From the NCBI GenBank assembly GCA_047602185.1, contig JASGHY010000001.1, forward strand, positions 6,324,001-6,388,000: a stretch of 64,000 nt of DNA. Direction: 5' to 3'. Below, in pieces: positions 53,963 to 63,013 of the stretch (positions within the stretch are counted from its first letter, which is position 1; every line of letters starts with the position of its first letter). The translations under genes were made by a program, and so were the position numbers. Source of the DNA: PMP191F sp047602185. GTDB lineage: Bacteria; Bacteroidota; Bacteroidia; Chitinophagales; Chitinophagaceae. The notes under the pieces were generated by a model that did not search any database, was not told the DNA's origin, and saw only the letters and a list, made by a program, of their open reading frames with translations.

Positions 53963-54736
53963 ATGAAAATCACAACGATGAGCCAATGGCTCGTGACCTT
54001 GTCACTGCTTGCTGCCTGTCAGAAAAATGTACAGGATAAAGCAATGGAAACTCCTGCTACATCTGCGTCAGGATCTGCTGCTGTAGCTGCGCTTGCCGCC
54101 AACGTATTATGGGATGGCGATGCTAACCTCGGTACAGGTGTTTTCAAAACACTGAACCTGGAAGATAGCGCAGAACTCGCTGCTGTAAACAACACTACTT
54201 ATGGAAAGATCTGGCGCTTCCACAAACCGGTTGGCAGTAACCGCTGTGAAGTGCATGCCGCCAATGGTTTCCAGGCTGCCGAAGGCGATGACATTTATCT
54301 TGGCTGGCGTTCTCAACTTGCAATGCCATCAACGGTTACTACCAATGCATTTTTCCAATGGAAAGCATATGGTAGTAACATGACACAAAATTTCCCGATC
54401 GTTATTAAAGCTGTCAGTGGTAACCTGAAGCTGATGCATTTTGCCCCGGGCCAGGTAGGTACCGAGTTATGGAGCACTGCACTCTCTGTAAACTCCTGGA
54501 ACCGTTTTGTTGTGCGTATTAAAGTATCCCGTACAGATACCATCGGTTTTATTGAGTTCTGGTACAATGGCGTACAGCAAACCCTTACCGGTGGATCAAC
54601 ACGTTACTATGGCCGTACGCTGGATGCAGATTATTGTGATCCCAAATGGGGTGTGTACGGCGCCAGCACTACAGACATTTATAATCGCGTACATGCATTG
54701 AAAATTGCAACTACTTATGCTGACGCAGCCCCTTAA
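53963..54736 (+). CDS. Heparin lyase I/PL20-like polysaccharide lyase, lipoprotein form
   Basis: 257 residues with a lipobox ending LAAC near residue 19, then an Ala/Ser-rich linker. Residues ~48-257 form a beta-jelly-roll like the Polysacc_lyase (heparin lyase I/PL20) domain: IWRFHKPVGSNRCEVHA, FFQWKAYG, NFPIVIKAVSGNLKLMHFAPG, FIEFWYNGVQQ and TRYYGRTLDADYCDPKWGVYG. It closely resembles residues 20-250 of the larger protein encoded next door, so the two are paralogues. PL20 enzymes cut glucuronan; activity is inferred, and a pure binding role is possible. Confidence 0.72.
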   Translation: MKITTMSQWLVTLSLLAACQKNVQDKAMETPATSASGSAAVAALAANVLWDGDANLGTGVFKTLNLEDSAELAAVNNTTYGKIWRFHKPVGSNRCEVHAANGFQAAEGDDIYLGWRSQLAMPSTVTTNAFFQWKAYGSNMTQNFPIVIKAVSGNLKLMHFAPGQVGTELWSTALSVNSWNRFVVRIKVSRTDTIGFIEFWYNGVQQTLTGGSTRYYGRTLDADYCDPKWGVYGASTTDIYNRVHALKIATTYADAAP

Positions 54737-54754
54737 TTAATTATTCCCTCCAGG

Positions 54755-54789
54755 CGTGCGGGTTGTTCCCGATCATCCCGCACGTTTTT
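54755..54789 (+). terminator. Rho-independent terminator between the two PL20-like paralogues
   Basis: CGTGCGGG (54755-54762) pairs perfectly with CCCGCACG (54777-54784) over a 14-base loop, followed by five T. The next gene starts 29 bases later, so it must either have a very short promoter region or be reached by read-through. Confidence 0.88.
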
Positions 54790-54817
54790 ACTTCTCTTAA
54801 TCATTAAACAAATTGTT

Positions 54818-57067
54818 ATGCCGATGAAATTTACTTGCAACAGGTTATTCATGAACTGGCGACTTCTTTTGCAAAGCAGCATGTTGTTGCTCTTGCTGGG
54901 AGGCGGAACGCTTAAAGCCCAGTTATACTGGGATGGAAACGCCACCAAAGGAACAGCGATCTGGAAAGTATTTAAGAATATAGAAGGCGAAGGAACTATT
55001 ACTGTAGAGCCCGATTCTACGGAGGGTTCTGTCTGGAAATTTTACAAGCCGTCAGGCAGTCACCGTACAGAATCGCATGCCGCAAAGAACTTCCAGGCAG
55101 TGGAAGGATCTGATATTTATATCGGGTGGAAATGTTTTCTTGACATGCCGGCTAATACATCTACCAACGCGGTTTTCCAGTGGAAAGCGTATGGGGATGA
55201 ATATCCCATGGAACAGAACTATCCTATTGTACTCAGTACTACATCTTCTGGTTACATCCACCTGATGCATTACGCACCGGGAAAGATTGGCACAGAACTC
55301 TGGCGTACTACATTGGTACGTAATGCCTGGAACAATTTTGTGCTGAGGATAAAGGTATCGAGAGATGGAACTGTTGGCTTTATGGAGTTATGGTACAATG
55401 GAATTAAGCAAACACTCATCAGTGGTTCCAAGCGTTATTATGGACGTACATTGGATGCCGGTTATGTAGATCCCAAATGGGGTGTATATGGTGGTGATGC
55501 AGCAACGATCACCAATTATGTAAGCAGGCTCAAAATTGCCGGTACATATACAGAGGCTGCTCCAATGATCGATCCCAATGATCCTGTTGACCCGGCTGAT
55601 ACTATTCCGCACCAGGATACCACAGGTGTCTCCGGTTTGCTGGATATTACTGACAATGGGGGCCTGATCTCAGCACAGTTTGCCAGTTCAAAAACAACGG
55701 AGAACTACCCGATGCTGATCGATAATAGTTCGGCTACCAAATACTATGTTGGTGGTAAAACAGCCCTGTGGGTACAGTACAAATCAACAGTGCCGGCTAT
55801 TGTTACAAGATATACGATCACCTCCGCCAATGACAGGGAAGGGCGTGATCCGAAGAACTGGCAATTATTAGGTTCCAATGACGGGGTAACCTGGGATACA
55901 CTTGATACGCGTGCCGGTGAATTGTTTGCTACACGGTTTCTGAAAAAGATATATGCCATTGATAACAACAATCGCTTCTTTCAGTACTACCGGTTGAATA
56001 TCACCTCCAACAACGGTGATACGGGTTCTCAGTTTGCTGAATGGGAGCTGTTCAAAAAACAATCTCAAAATATTGTCTTTGACAGTATTGCTGATAAAAC
56101 TTATGGCGATGCCGATTTCTCTTTGATAGCTGCGGCTTCTTCTGAGCTGCCGGTTTCCTTTACAGTAGTTTCCGGGCCTGCTTTAATTACAGATGAAGAT
56201 GAAGTACATATTACCGGCGCGGGCACAGTTACCATTCGTGCATCACAGGAGGGAAACAATGATTTTGAACCTGCTACTGTTGTGGAAAGAACCTTTGTCA
56301 TTCACCAGCAAAGCCAGGCTATTTCGTTTGATGGTATTGAAGACAGAACGATCGGTGATGCTGATTTTGCATTGAACGCAACAGCTTCTTCGGCCTTACC
56401 TGTTTCATTTACGGTGGTATCAGGTCCTGCTGTTGTGACTGATAATACCATCCATATCACGGGTGCAGGTATTGTTACTGTACGTGCATCACAGGCTGGT
56501 AATAATGATATTGCTGCAGCGCAGGATGTAGAACAAACGTTTACTGTAAACAAACAAACACAGCAGATAACGTTTAATGCACTGCGCCCCACATTGAAAA
56601 ATGCAACGATCAATTTAGCGGCAACAGCTTCTTCCGGGTTACCAGTTAGTTACAGTGTTGTTTCCGGTCCGGGATCAGTTACCAATAACCAGTTGCGTTT
56701 TATTGGTGAAGGACAGGTAGTGGTTCGCGCAGAACAGGCGGGTAATGACACGTTTGCTGCTGCAGCACCGGTAGAACAAACTGTTCTTTCACTGGGACTG
56801 GAATCTTTAAATGGTGTACAGTTGATCGCTTATCCCAACCCTACTACGGGGCCATTGAAAGTGAAACTGCTGAATAAGAAAGACAAAACATACACATTCC
56901 TTGTGATCGATCGCAGGGGCAACCAGGTTGCTTCGGGTGTAATACCCGCAGGCAGCGGCTCATTATCAGAAATAAATTTAAATCTTACAGGAAAACCAAA
57001 TGATCTGTATTTCCTGCATGTTACAGATGGTACAGATAATACAGTTCGTATTATTCTGAAGTATTAA
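54818..57067 (+). CDS. T9SS-exported multidomain PL20-like lyase with discoidin and Ig-like repeats
   Basis: 749 residues. In order: signal peptide (ending LKAQ, about residue 35), a heparin lyase I/PL20-like domain (about 36-250; VWKFYKPSGSHRTESHA, VFQWKAYGDEY, KRYYGRTLDAGYVDPKWGVYGG), a F5/8 type C (discoidin) domain (about 268-415; NWQLLGSNDGVTWDTLDT), three ~80-residue Ig/MBG-like repeats from residue 417 (each with LPVSFTVVSGP or LPVSYSVVSGP), and a type IX secretion sorting domain (YPNPTTGPLKVKL from residue 672). It is therefore released or anchored at the surface by T9SS, unlike its lipoprotein paralogue. Confidence 0.85.
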   Translation: MPMKFTCNRLFMNWRLLLQSSMLLLLLGGGTLKAQLYWDGNATKGTAIWKVFKNIEGEGTITVEPDSTEGSVWKFYKPSGSHRTESHAAKNFQAVEGSDIYIGWKCFLDMPANTSTNAVFQWKAYGDEYPMEQNYPIVLSTTSSGYIHLMHYAPGKIGTELWRTTLVRNAWNNFVLRIKVSRDGTVGFMELWYNGIKQTLISGSKRYYGRTLDAGYVDPKWGVYGGDAATITNYVSRLKIAGTYTEAAPMIDPNDPVDPADTIPHQDTTGVSGLLDITDNGGLISAQFASSKTTENYPMLIDNSSATKYYVGGKTALWVQYKSTVPAIVTRYTITSANDREGRDPKNWQLLGSNDGVTWDTLDTRAGELFATRFLKKIYAIDNNNRFFQYYRLNITSNNGDTGSQFAEWELFKKQSQNIVFDSIADKTYGDADFSLIAAASSELPVSFTVVSGPALITDEDEVHITGAGTVTIRASQEGNNDFEPATVVERTFVIHQQSQAISFDGIEDRTIGDADFALNATASSALPVSFTVVSGPAVVTDNTIHITGAGIVTVRASQAGNNDIAAAQDVEQTFTVNKQTQQITFNALRPTLKNATINLAATASSGLPVSYSVVSGPGSVTNNQLRFIGEGQVVVRAEQAGNDTFAAAAPVEQTVLSLGLESLNGVQLIAYPNPTTGPLKVKLLNKKDKTYTFLVIDRRGNQVASGVIPAGSGSLSEINLNLTGKPNDLYFLHVTDGTDNTVRIILKY

Positions 57068-57074
57068 TAGCGAA

Positions 57075-57108
57075 AAACCCCGCGGATTCTTCCACGGGGT
57101 TTCTTTTT
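57075..57108. terminator. Bidirectional terminator between convergent genes
   Basis: AAACCCCGCGG and CCACGGGGTTT form an 11-bp stem with one C-A mismatch over a six-base loop. T-runs follow on both strands (TTCTTTTTT on plus, TTTTTC on minus). It lies between stop codons at 57067 and 57116. Confidence 0.88.
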
Positions 57109-57115
57109 TATAAAA

Positions 57116-58720
57116 TTATTTCGGCTGCAACCATACCACTTTAACGCCTTTCTCCCTGCCATCCTTTTCAAGTTTCAATGTAACATATACATTCTTTTCC
57201 CGATCATAGTCTGAAATGGCAAACAAAGCCAGGTTATGCTCACGTTTGCCTTCCGGCTGTCCAAATACAAAGTCGCGGGCTGGCAATATATCTTTCGCAT
57301 TGAGCTTATAATAAAATCCATCACATTCGCCTACACCCTGGATAGTTGTTAATTTTCCTTTCAGGGCACTTTCCCCATTGCGCTCAATGTCATTGAACAG
57401 CACATAAATATTACTGGGGGTGTTCAGGTAGGCAAAGGATTTAAACTGGTTGCCATTGAACAGTGTCTGTGCAGAACCTTCTCTTAAAGAATGATAAAAA
57501 GTTGTGAGGTAGGTTTCAGGAAGAAGTTGCCTTTTGGGAATAAAATAGGTGTTCACTTCTTCGCCTTCTGTATTGAATTTTGATACTGCTATATGTCCCA
57601 GCTCAGTACTGGTGATGCTATAGCTGGAACCGGAGCGGGTAATAACCTTTGTTTCTTCATAAACGATTGAAAAGCTGCCGTCATTATTGATAAAGAGGTT
57701 TTGTGGCATGCCGGTAAAACCATCTTTTTTACCGAACAGCTCCATGCTTTTTTCATTCGCTTTCTCCGGGTAGATCCTGTCTGATTTTGTTACCGCCCCG
57801 CTGAAAGGATCAATAAAAGCCAGTACAATTTCGTAAGGACTGTTCCTTTTATCATTGGCGCGAACACTTGCCAGCAATATCACATCTTTTGTTGCGGGGT
57901 TATAGCGGGCAATGCCGCCGTCAACTACCATGTCTTTGGAAAAGCGCAGTTCTTCCAGCGATACTTCTTTTTTCCCTTTGTCAAGGGTAGCCAGTACCAG
58001 CTCACTTTCCTTGCCGCCGCTGGAACGAGTGTTATACGCATAGGCTACTACACTTACTTTATCCTGTCCTATCACGGCCATATCAATGTACTTCATGTAC
58101 TTGAACTTTTCGTCGGGTGAAGAATAATAGGCCCTGCTGATCTCTTTATGATCTGCGCCGTATAGAACAATTTCAATGCGTTTACTTCTGTCCGATTCAA
58201 AACTGTTGAACATAGCCAGTGCATAGGTATCGCTGTTGGGGTCTTTGCGGATATAAAAGTCCGGTACGGAAACGCCACCAAAAGCCATCGCATAACCCTG
58301 GCCCATGGTTAGTTTTTTTAATTCCGCGATCTGTTCTTCCTTTTTCAGGGTGCCGGTAGTACCGTCTACTATCAGTCGGTAGAGTACTGGTTTCTTGTCA
58401 TCTACTTCGCTGATAAAAACGGCTGCATCTCCGTTAATTTCAAAAATGCCTTCAACGCTGCTGCTTTTCAGTTTGCCGTATTGTGGCTCAATGTGCTTTT
58501 CAGCTTTCGATTTGTGTTTGGCATCATAGACTTTTACATCAATGCCTTTTTTCAGGGTAATATGAAAGAAAATGGTGTTGCCGTTCTTCAATTGGAGAAT
58601 TCTTGCGTAACCATCTTCCGGTTCTTCAAAAACGGGACCTTCGGCCAGTACTTTAAATTGTGCATGGGTAACGGCTGCATGTGTCAGGAACAGCAGCACA
58701 ATCAGGGTTAATTGCTTCAT
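57116..58720 (-). CDS. Secreted protein of unknown function, probably beta-propeller-like
   Basis: 534 residues with a signal peptide cut near VTHAQ (residue 21). I recognise no family. The sequence has regularly spaced strand-like segments (YARILQLKNGNTIFFHI, KPVLYRLIVDGTTG, YEIVLAFIDPFSGAV, FSIVYEETKVITR), which suggests a beta-propeller, and many Lys/Glu pairs. It is the only minus-strand gene inside the polysaccharide region, convergent with the T9SS lyase and divergent from the second GH29 gene. No tie to glycan use is visible. Confidence 0.7.
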   Translation of the reverse strand: MKQLTLIVLLFLTHAAVTHAQFKVLAEGPVFEEPEDGYARILQLKNGNTIFFHITLKKGIDVKVYDAKHKSKAEKHIEPQYGKLKSSSVEGIFEINGDAAVFISEVDDKKPVLYRLIVDGTTGTLKKEEQIAELKKLTMGQGYAMAFGGVSVPDFYIRKDPNSDTYALAMFNSFESDRSKRIEIVLYGADHKEISRAYYSSPDEKFKYMKYIDMAVIGQDKVSVVAYAYNTRSSGGKESELVLATLDKGKKEVSLEELRFSKDMVVDGGIARYNPATKDVILLASVRANDKRNSPYEIVLAFIDPFSGAVTKSDRIYPEKANEKSMELFGKKDGFTGMPQNLFINNDGSFSIVYEETKVITRSGSSYSITSTELGHIAVSKFNTEGEEVNTYFIPKRQLLPETYLTTFYHSLREGSAQTLFNGNQFKSFAYLNTPSNIYVLFNDIERNGESALKGKLTTIQGVGECDGFYYKLNAKDILPARDFVFGQPEGKREHNLALFAISDYDREKNVYVTLKLEKDGREKGVKVVWLQPK

Positions 58721-58912
58721 GTTTGGGAGTTAATGGGTTGTAAGATAATCACTTTGCCAAAGCGGTAAGGGAACCGGAAGAATTTTCCTGTCAAAATCGT
58801 TGAATAAAAAGCCAACAGGCGCCGATAGCCCTTCGGGAAATATGTGTTAGTTGCAGGCTGATATAGTTAACTGGTTATACAGACCGGAAGCTGTTAACGA
58901 ATTGCAATAAAT

Positions 58913-60292
58913 ATGAAAAAGTTCCTACTGTTTTTTGCCCTTACATGTGTCGTAGTATCTTCTCTTTTCAGCCAGGCTGCAGATCCGGAGCGCGACAAGC
59001 GCATGGAGTGGTGGCGTGAGGCCCGCCTGGGTATGTTTATTCACTGGGGTGTATATGCTGTTCCCGCAGGTTATTATAATGGCCGTCCTATCAATCGGAT
59101 CGGTGAGTGGATCATGAACCGCGGAAAGATCCCCGTAGCTGAATACCAGCAGTTTGCCAAACAATTCAATCCTGTAAAATATAATGCTGAGGAGTGGGTT
59201 AAAATGGCGAAGGATGCAGGTATGAAATACATTGTCATCACGGCCAAACATCATGACGGTTTTGCATTGTTTAAATCTGATGCCAGCAAGTGGAATATGG
59301 TTGATGCCACACCCTATGGCAAAGACCTGTTAAAACCTTTGGCTGAAGCTTGTCGCAAATACGGCATTAAGCTCGGTTTCTATTATTCACATGCGCAGGA
59401 CTGGACCAATCCCGGCGGTGCTGCTGCACGCAAAGTGGCATCTGAAGGCTGGGCAAATCCTGACTCTGCAACAATTGATGCTTATACGGCTGCACACAGT
59501 GGTCATTGGGACCCCGCACAAACTACTGCAAGCATGGCGCAGTACATTGATAAAGTAGCAGTGCCGCAGGTACGGGAGTTGCTGAGCAACTATGGTGATG
59601 TGGCTGTGTTATGGTGGGACACACCAACTGATATGACCGATGAGTTTGCTACTAAATTGCAGAAAGAACTGGCACGCCAACCTAATATTATTACCAACGA
59701 TCGTCTGAAGCGTCCCAATTTCCCCGGAGATTTTAAAACGCCTGAGCAGAAGATCCCCAAGCTGAGTGAGCTGGATGGTAAGGACTGGGAAACCTGTATG
59801 ACCATGAACGGTACATGGGGATTTAAAAAAGATGATCACAACTGGAAAAGTACTACCACGCTGGTGCGCAACCTGCTGGATATTGCGAGCAAAGGTGGTA
59901 ACTACCTCATCAACGTAGGACCAAAAGCAGATGGCACATTTCCTGAAGAAAGTGTAAAGCTGTTAAAAGAAATGGGTGTTTGGATGAAAACAAATGGTGA
60001 AGCTATTTACGGCTCACAAAAAAGCCCGCTGGCTACATTGGACTGGGGACGTTGTACTAAAAAAGAACGGAATGGCAATACCATATTATACCTGTCTGTA
60101 TTTGATTGGCCGGCAAACAGTCAACTGGTTGTGCCAGGGGTGAGTAACTCTGTGGTCACAGCCAGGCTGCTGGCTAGTGGTACTTCTTTAACCACTACTG
60201 CTACCAAAGATGGACTGGTAATAAAAGTACCTGCACAGGCACCGGACACCATTGCTACAGTGATAAAACTTGAAGTAAAAGGAAAGCTTTAA
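58913..60292 (+). CDS. GH29 family alpha-L-fucosidase (second copy)
   Basis: 459 residues with a signal peptide ending LFSQA. GH29 barrel motifs: ARLGMFIHWGVYAVPAGYYN, TAKHHDGFALFKS, LGFYYSHAQDWTNPGG, and the probable nucleophile Asp236 (AVLWWDTPTD). It lacks the extra C-terminal module of the other GH29 protein in the window and is clearly diverged from it, so the two probably differ in linkage preference. It heads a block with 10, 22 and 4 bp spacings to the following three genes. GTTAAC occurs twice in its leader (58866 and 58893). Confidence 0.93.
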   Translation: MKKFLLFFALTCVVVSSLFSQAADPERDKRMEWWREARLGMFIHWGVYAVPAGYYNGRPINRIGEWIMNRGKIPVAEYQQFAKQFNPVKYNAEEWVKMAKDAGMKYIVITAKHHDGFALFKSDASKWNMVDATPYGKDLLKPLAEACRKYGIKLGFYYSHAQDWTNPGGAAARKVASEGWANPDSATIDAYTAAHSGHWDPAQTTASMAQYIDKVAVPQVRELLSNYGDVAVLWWDTPTDMTDEFATKLQKELARQPNIITNDRLKRPNFPGDFKTPEQKIPKLSELDGKDWETCMTMNGTWGFKKDDHNWKSTTTLVRNLLDIASKGGNYLINVGPKADGTFPEESVKLLKEMGVWMKTNGEAIYGSQKSPLATLDWGRCTKKERNGNTILYLSVFDWPANSQLVVPGVSNSVVTARLLASGTSLTTTATKDGLVIKVPAQAPDTIATVIKLEVKGKL

Positions 60293-60302
60293 TTACTGCG
60301 CA

Positions 60303-61853
60303 ATGAAAATGCAAAAATTGACAGGTACGGTACTGGCAATATTGTGCACGTATGCAATAAATGCGCAAACGGTTGCCCCATTGTGGAAAGACTTTGTAAC
60401 AGCAAAAAAGAATGGTACTACACCCGTACTACCTGATTTTTCTTATGCCGGGTATCATTTTTCTGAAGCTGTGATCCCTGATGTTTCCGGTAAGAAATAT
60501 TTTAAAGTAACTGATTTCGGTGCTGTACCCAACGACAATCAGTATGATGATGCCGCTATTCAGAAAGCGGTGGACGCGGCAGAAAAGAACCCGGGTGGAG
60601 GAGTTGTGTTTTTCCCTCCCGGCAAATACCTGATAGCTGCAGATGAGGATTCAACGAAACAGATCCGCATTTCAAAAAGCAATATCATTTTAAAAGGCAG
60701 TGGTGCCGGAGCTGGTGGAACTGAAATTTACCAGGATAAAATGCGGATCAATGGCAGGCAATTCTTATTTAAACCTGCTGAAGAACGTTCAAATAAGTTG
60801 ACTACTATCACAAAAAGCGCAGGACGTGAAAGTTTTTCGGTAGAAGTATCAGACGTTTCGCGCCTGAGCGTAGGGCAGGATGTTGTTATTAAACACAGGA
60901 GTGAAGAGTTCACGAAACTTTATTTTGCTCCGCTGCCGCTGAAACCAGAATGGACCAGGCTTTTTGGAGACAAAGGTGGTATGCAGATCAACGAGATCCA
61001 TACCATCGAAAAAATAAACGGGCATACCGTAACATTTAAGAACCCTCTTCATTTTGACCTTAAGATCGTAACAGCTGCAGCTTTTGAATTGGCATCCTAC
61101 AATTGCATTGAAGAATGTGGCATTGAGGATATTCTTTTTACCAGTAACTGGAAAACTTACCCGGAAGAATTTGTACATCACAAGAACAACATTCACGATT
61201 ATGCATGGGAAGCTGTAGGAATGGAGTTTGTAAAAAACAGTTGGGTGCGTAATTGTGAATTTCACGATTGGAATGAAGGCATCTTTATGCGTGCCGGTTA
61301 CCAGGTAACTGTACAGAATGTAACCTTTTTAGGTAAGAAAGGGCATGCTTCCGTACACGCACGTACGGGTTATGGCGTGCTGATTAAGAATTGTCATTTC
61401 AATGGTGCCCAGCATCATGGTGCAGGCACAGGGTACAGTGCTTCTGGTACTGTAATTACACAATGTGACCTGGGAATGGATCAGAATTTCGACAGTCATT
61501 CCGGTCAGCCCTATGCAACATTATTTGATGCCATAGAAGGTGGCGTATTCTACAACTTAGGTGGTCCTGAACCCGGCCATCCGCATCATGGTAAAGACCT
61601 TGTGCTGTGGAACTTCCACCACCTGTCAGAAAAAGAACAGCATTATAACTTCTGGGATATGCAGCGCAGGCGTAATTACACTATTGCGCTACCGGTACTG
61701 GTTGGTTTCAGATCAAACAAGAAAGTAGATTTTCAGAACGAAGCCATCAACCAGTTACAGGATAAAGAAGCATTGCCGCATTCCTTATTTGAAGCGCAAC
61801 TGACCTTGCGTTTAAAGGGTGAGGATATCAGTAATGCAGGTAATAAAAATTAA
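60303..61853 (+). CDS. Secreted DUF4955/pectate-lyase-superfamily beta-helix protein
   Basis: 516 residues with a signal peptide ending AINAQ. YFKVTDFGAVPNDNQYDDAA, then GGGVVFFPPGKYLI, is the standard opening of pectate-lyase-superfamily beta-helices. Beta-helix repeats follow (NSWVRNCEFHDWNEGIFMRAG, VLIKNCHFNGAQHHG), and the C-terminal part (HGKDLVLWNFHHL to NFWDM) resembles the DUF4955 region. The active site is not evident; a lyase or hydrolase acting on a uronic-acid chain is the natural guess given GH29 upstream and GH105 downstream. Substrate unknown. Confidence 0.78.
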   Translation: MKMQKLTGTVLAILCTYAINAQTVAPLWKDFVTAKKNGTTPVLPDFSYAGYHFSEAVIPDVSGKKYFKVTDFGAVPNDNQYDDAAIQKAVDAAEKNPGGGVVFFPPGKYLIAADEDSTKQIRISKSNIILKGSGAGAGGTEIYQDKMRINGRQFLFKPAEERSNKLTTITKSAGRESFSVEVSDVSRLSVGQDVVIKHRSEEFTKLYFAPLPLKPEWTRLFGDKGGMQINEIHTIEKINGHTVTFKNPLHFDLKIVTAAAFELASYNCIEECGIEDILFTSNWKTYPEEFVHHKNNIHDYAWEAVGMEFVKNSWVRNCEFHDWNEGIFMRAGYQVTVQNVTFLGKKGHASVHARTGYGVLIKNCHFNGAQHHGAGTGYSASGTVITQCDLGMDQNFDSHSGQPYATLFDAIEGGVFYNLGGPEPGHPHHGKDLVLWNFHHLSEKEQHYNFWDMQRRRNYTIALPVLVGFRSNKKVDFQNEAINQLQDKEALPHSLFEAQLTLRLKGEDISNAGNKN

Positions 61854-61875
61854 TTGAACCATTTTCATTTGCACT

Positions 61876-63009
61876 ATGAACAAAGTTTCTAAATATGTAT
61901 TATCGATCGCAACACTGGCTGTAGTAAATGCCGGTGCTGCGGTGGCCCAGGAAGACCTTACACACTGGCCAAAAGGTAGCTCGCCGGAAGAAGTTGGAAA
62001 AAAAATTGCTGATCATTTTGTAGCTACGCCGCATCCCAACTTTGGCCGTTCTACCCCTCCTAAAGTAATTACCTACCCCGAAACCTGTGCGTGGTATGGT
62101 GCTTTGCTGTTTGCTAAAGAAAGCAAGAATAAGAAGCTGACCTCGCAACTGGCCGAACGCTTCGAACCGCTGTTCGGGAAAGACTCTTCTATGATCCCCG
62201 TTCCTGACCACGTGGATTATAGTGTGTTCGGTTCTGTACCGCTGGAACTATACATGCAAACGAAGGATAAGAAATACCTGCAATTGGGACAAGGCATCGC
62301 TGATAAACAATGGGGGCCACCCGAAGGGCCACGTGTAAAACCTGAGTCTCATGATTTTTACAAAAAGGGGCTTACATGGCAAACGAGAATGTGGATAGAT
62401 GATATGTTTATGATCACAGCCGTGCAGGCGCAGGCTTACAGGGCTACCAACGATAGAAAATATATTGATCGTGCTGCAAAGGAGATGGTAGTATATCTCG
62501 ATTCTTTACAACAGCCTAACGGACTTTTTTACCATGCGCCGGATGTTCCATACTTCTGGGGGCGTGGTGATGGCTGGATGGCTGCCGGCATGAGTGAGTT
62601 GCTGCGCTCTATGCCTAAAGATAACCCGGATCGTCCGCGTATTATGAAAGGCTATCTCAAAATGATGGAGTCTTTATTAAAATACCAGGCTAAGGACGGC
62701 ATGTGGCGTCAGTTGATCGATGATAACGAAGCATGGCCTGAAACATCCGGTACCGGCATGTTTGCTTTTGCTATGATCACTGGAGTAAAGAACGGCTGGC
62801 TCGATAAAAAGACATACGAACCCGCGGCACGCAAAGCGTGGCTGGCATTGATAAGCTATATAGATGATAATGCTGATGTACGTGAGGTGTGCGAAGGAAC
62901 CAATAAAAAGAATGACCGCCAGTATTACCTCGATCGTAAGCGTATTACAGGCGATATGCATGGGCAGGCGCCTGTATTGTGGTGTGCTGCGGCTCTGTTA
63001 AGAAAATAA
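61876..63009 (+). CDS. GH105 family unsaturated rhamnogalacturonyl/glucuronyl hydrolase
   Basis: 377 residues with a signal peptide ending AAVAQ. The alpha/alpha-barrel shows HVDYSVFGSVPLELY, RMWIDDMFMITAVQAQAY with the catalytic aspartate at Asp175/176, FWGRGDGWMAAGMSE and ETSGTGMFAFAM. GH105 enzymes remove a 4,5-unsaturated uronate from lyase products of rhamnogalacturonan, ulvan or arabinogalactan-type glycans. Having both GH105 and GH88 in one region suggests lyase products with two different linkages next to the unsaturated sugar. Confidence 0.93.
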   Translation: MNKVSKYVLSIATLAVVNAGAAVAQEDLTHWPKGSSPEEVGKKIADHFVATPHPNFGRSTPPKVITYPETCAWYGALLFAKESKNKKLTSQLAERFEPLFGKDSSMIPVPDHVDYSVFGSVPLELYMQTKDKKYLQLGQGIADKQWGPPEGPRVKPESHDFYKKGLTWQTRMWIDDMFMITAVQAQAYRATNDRKYIDRAAKEMVVYLDSLQQPNGLFYHAPDVPYFWGRGDGWMAAGMSELLRSMPKDNPDRPRIMKGYLKMMESLLKYQAKDGMWRQLIDDNEAWPETSGTGMFAFAMITGVKNGWLDKKTYEPAARKAWLALISYIDDNADVREVCEGTNKKNDRQYYLDRKRITGDMHGQAPVLWCAAALLRK

Positions 63010-63013
63010 AATA

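Noticed and set aside
57116..58720. Insertion sequence or transferred element within the polysaccharide region
   Set aside because: No transposase, terminal inverted repeats or target duplications are visible around this gene.
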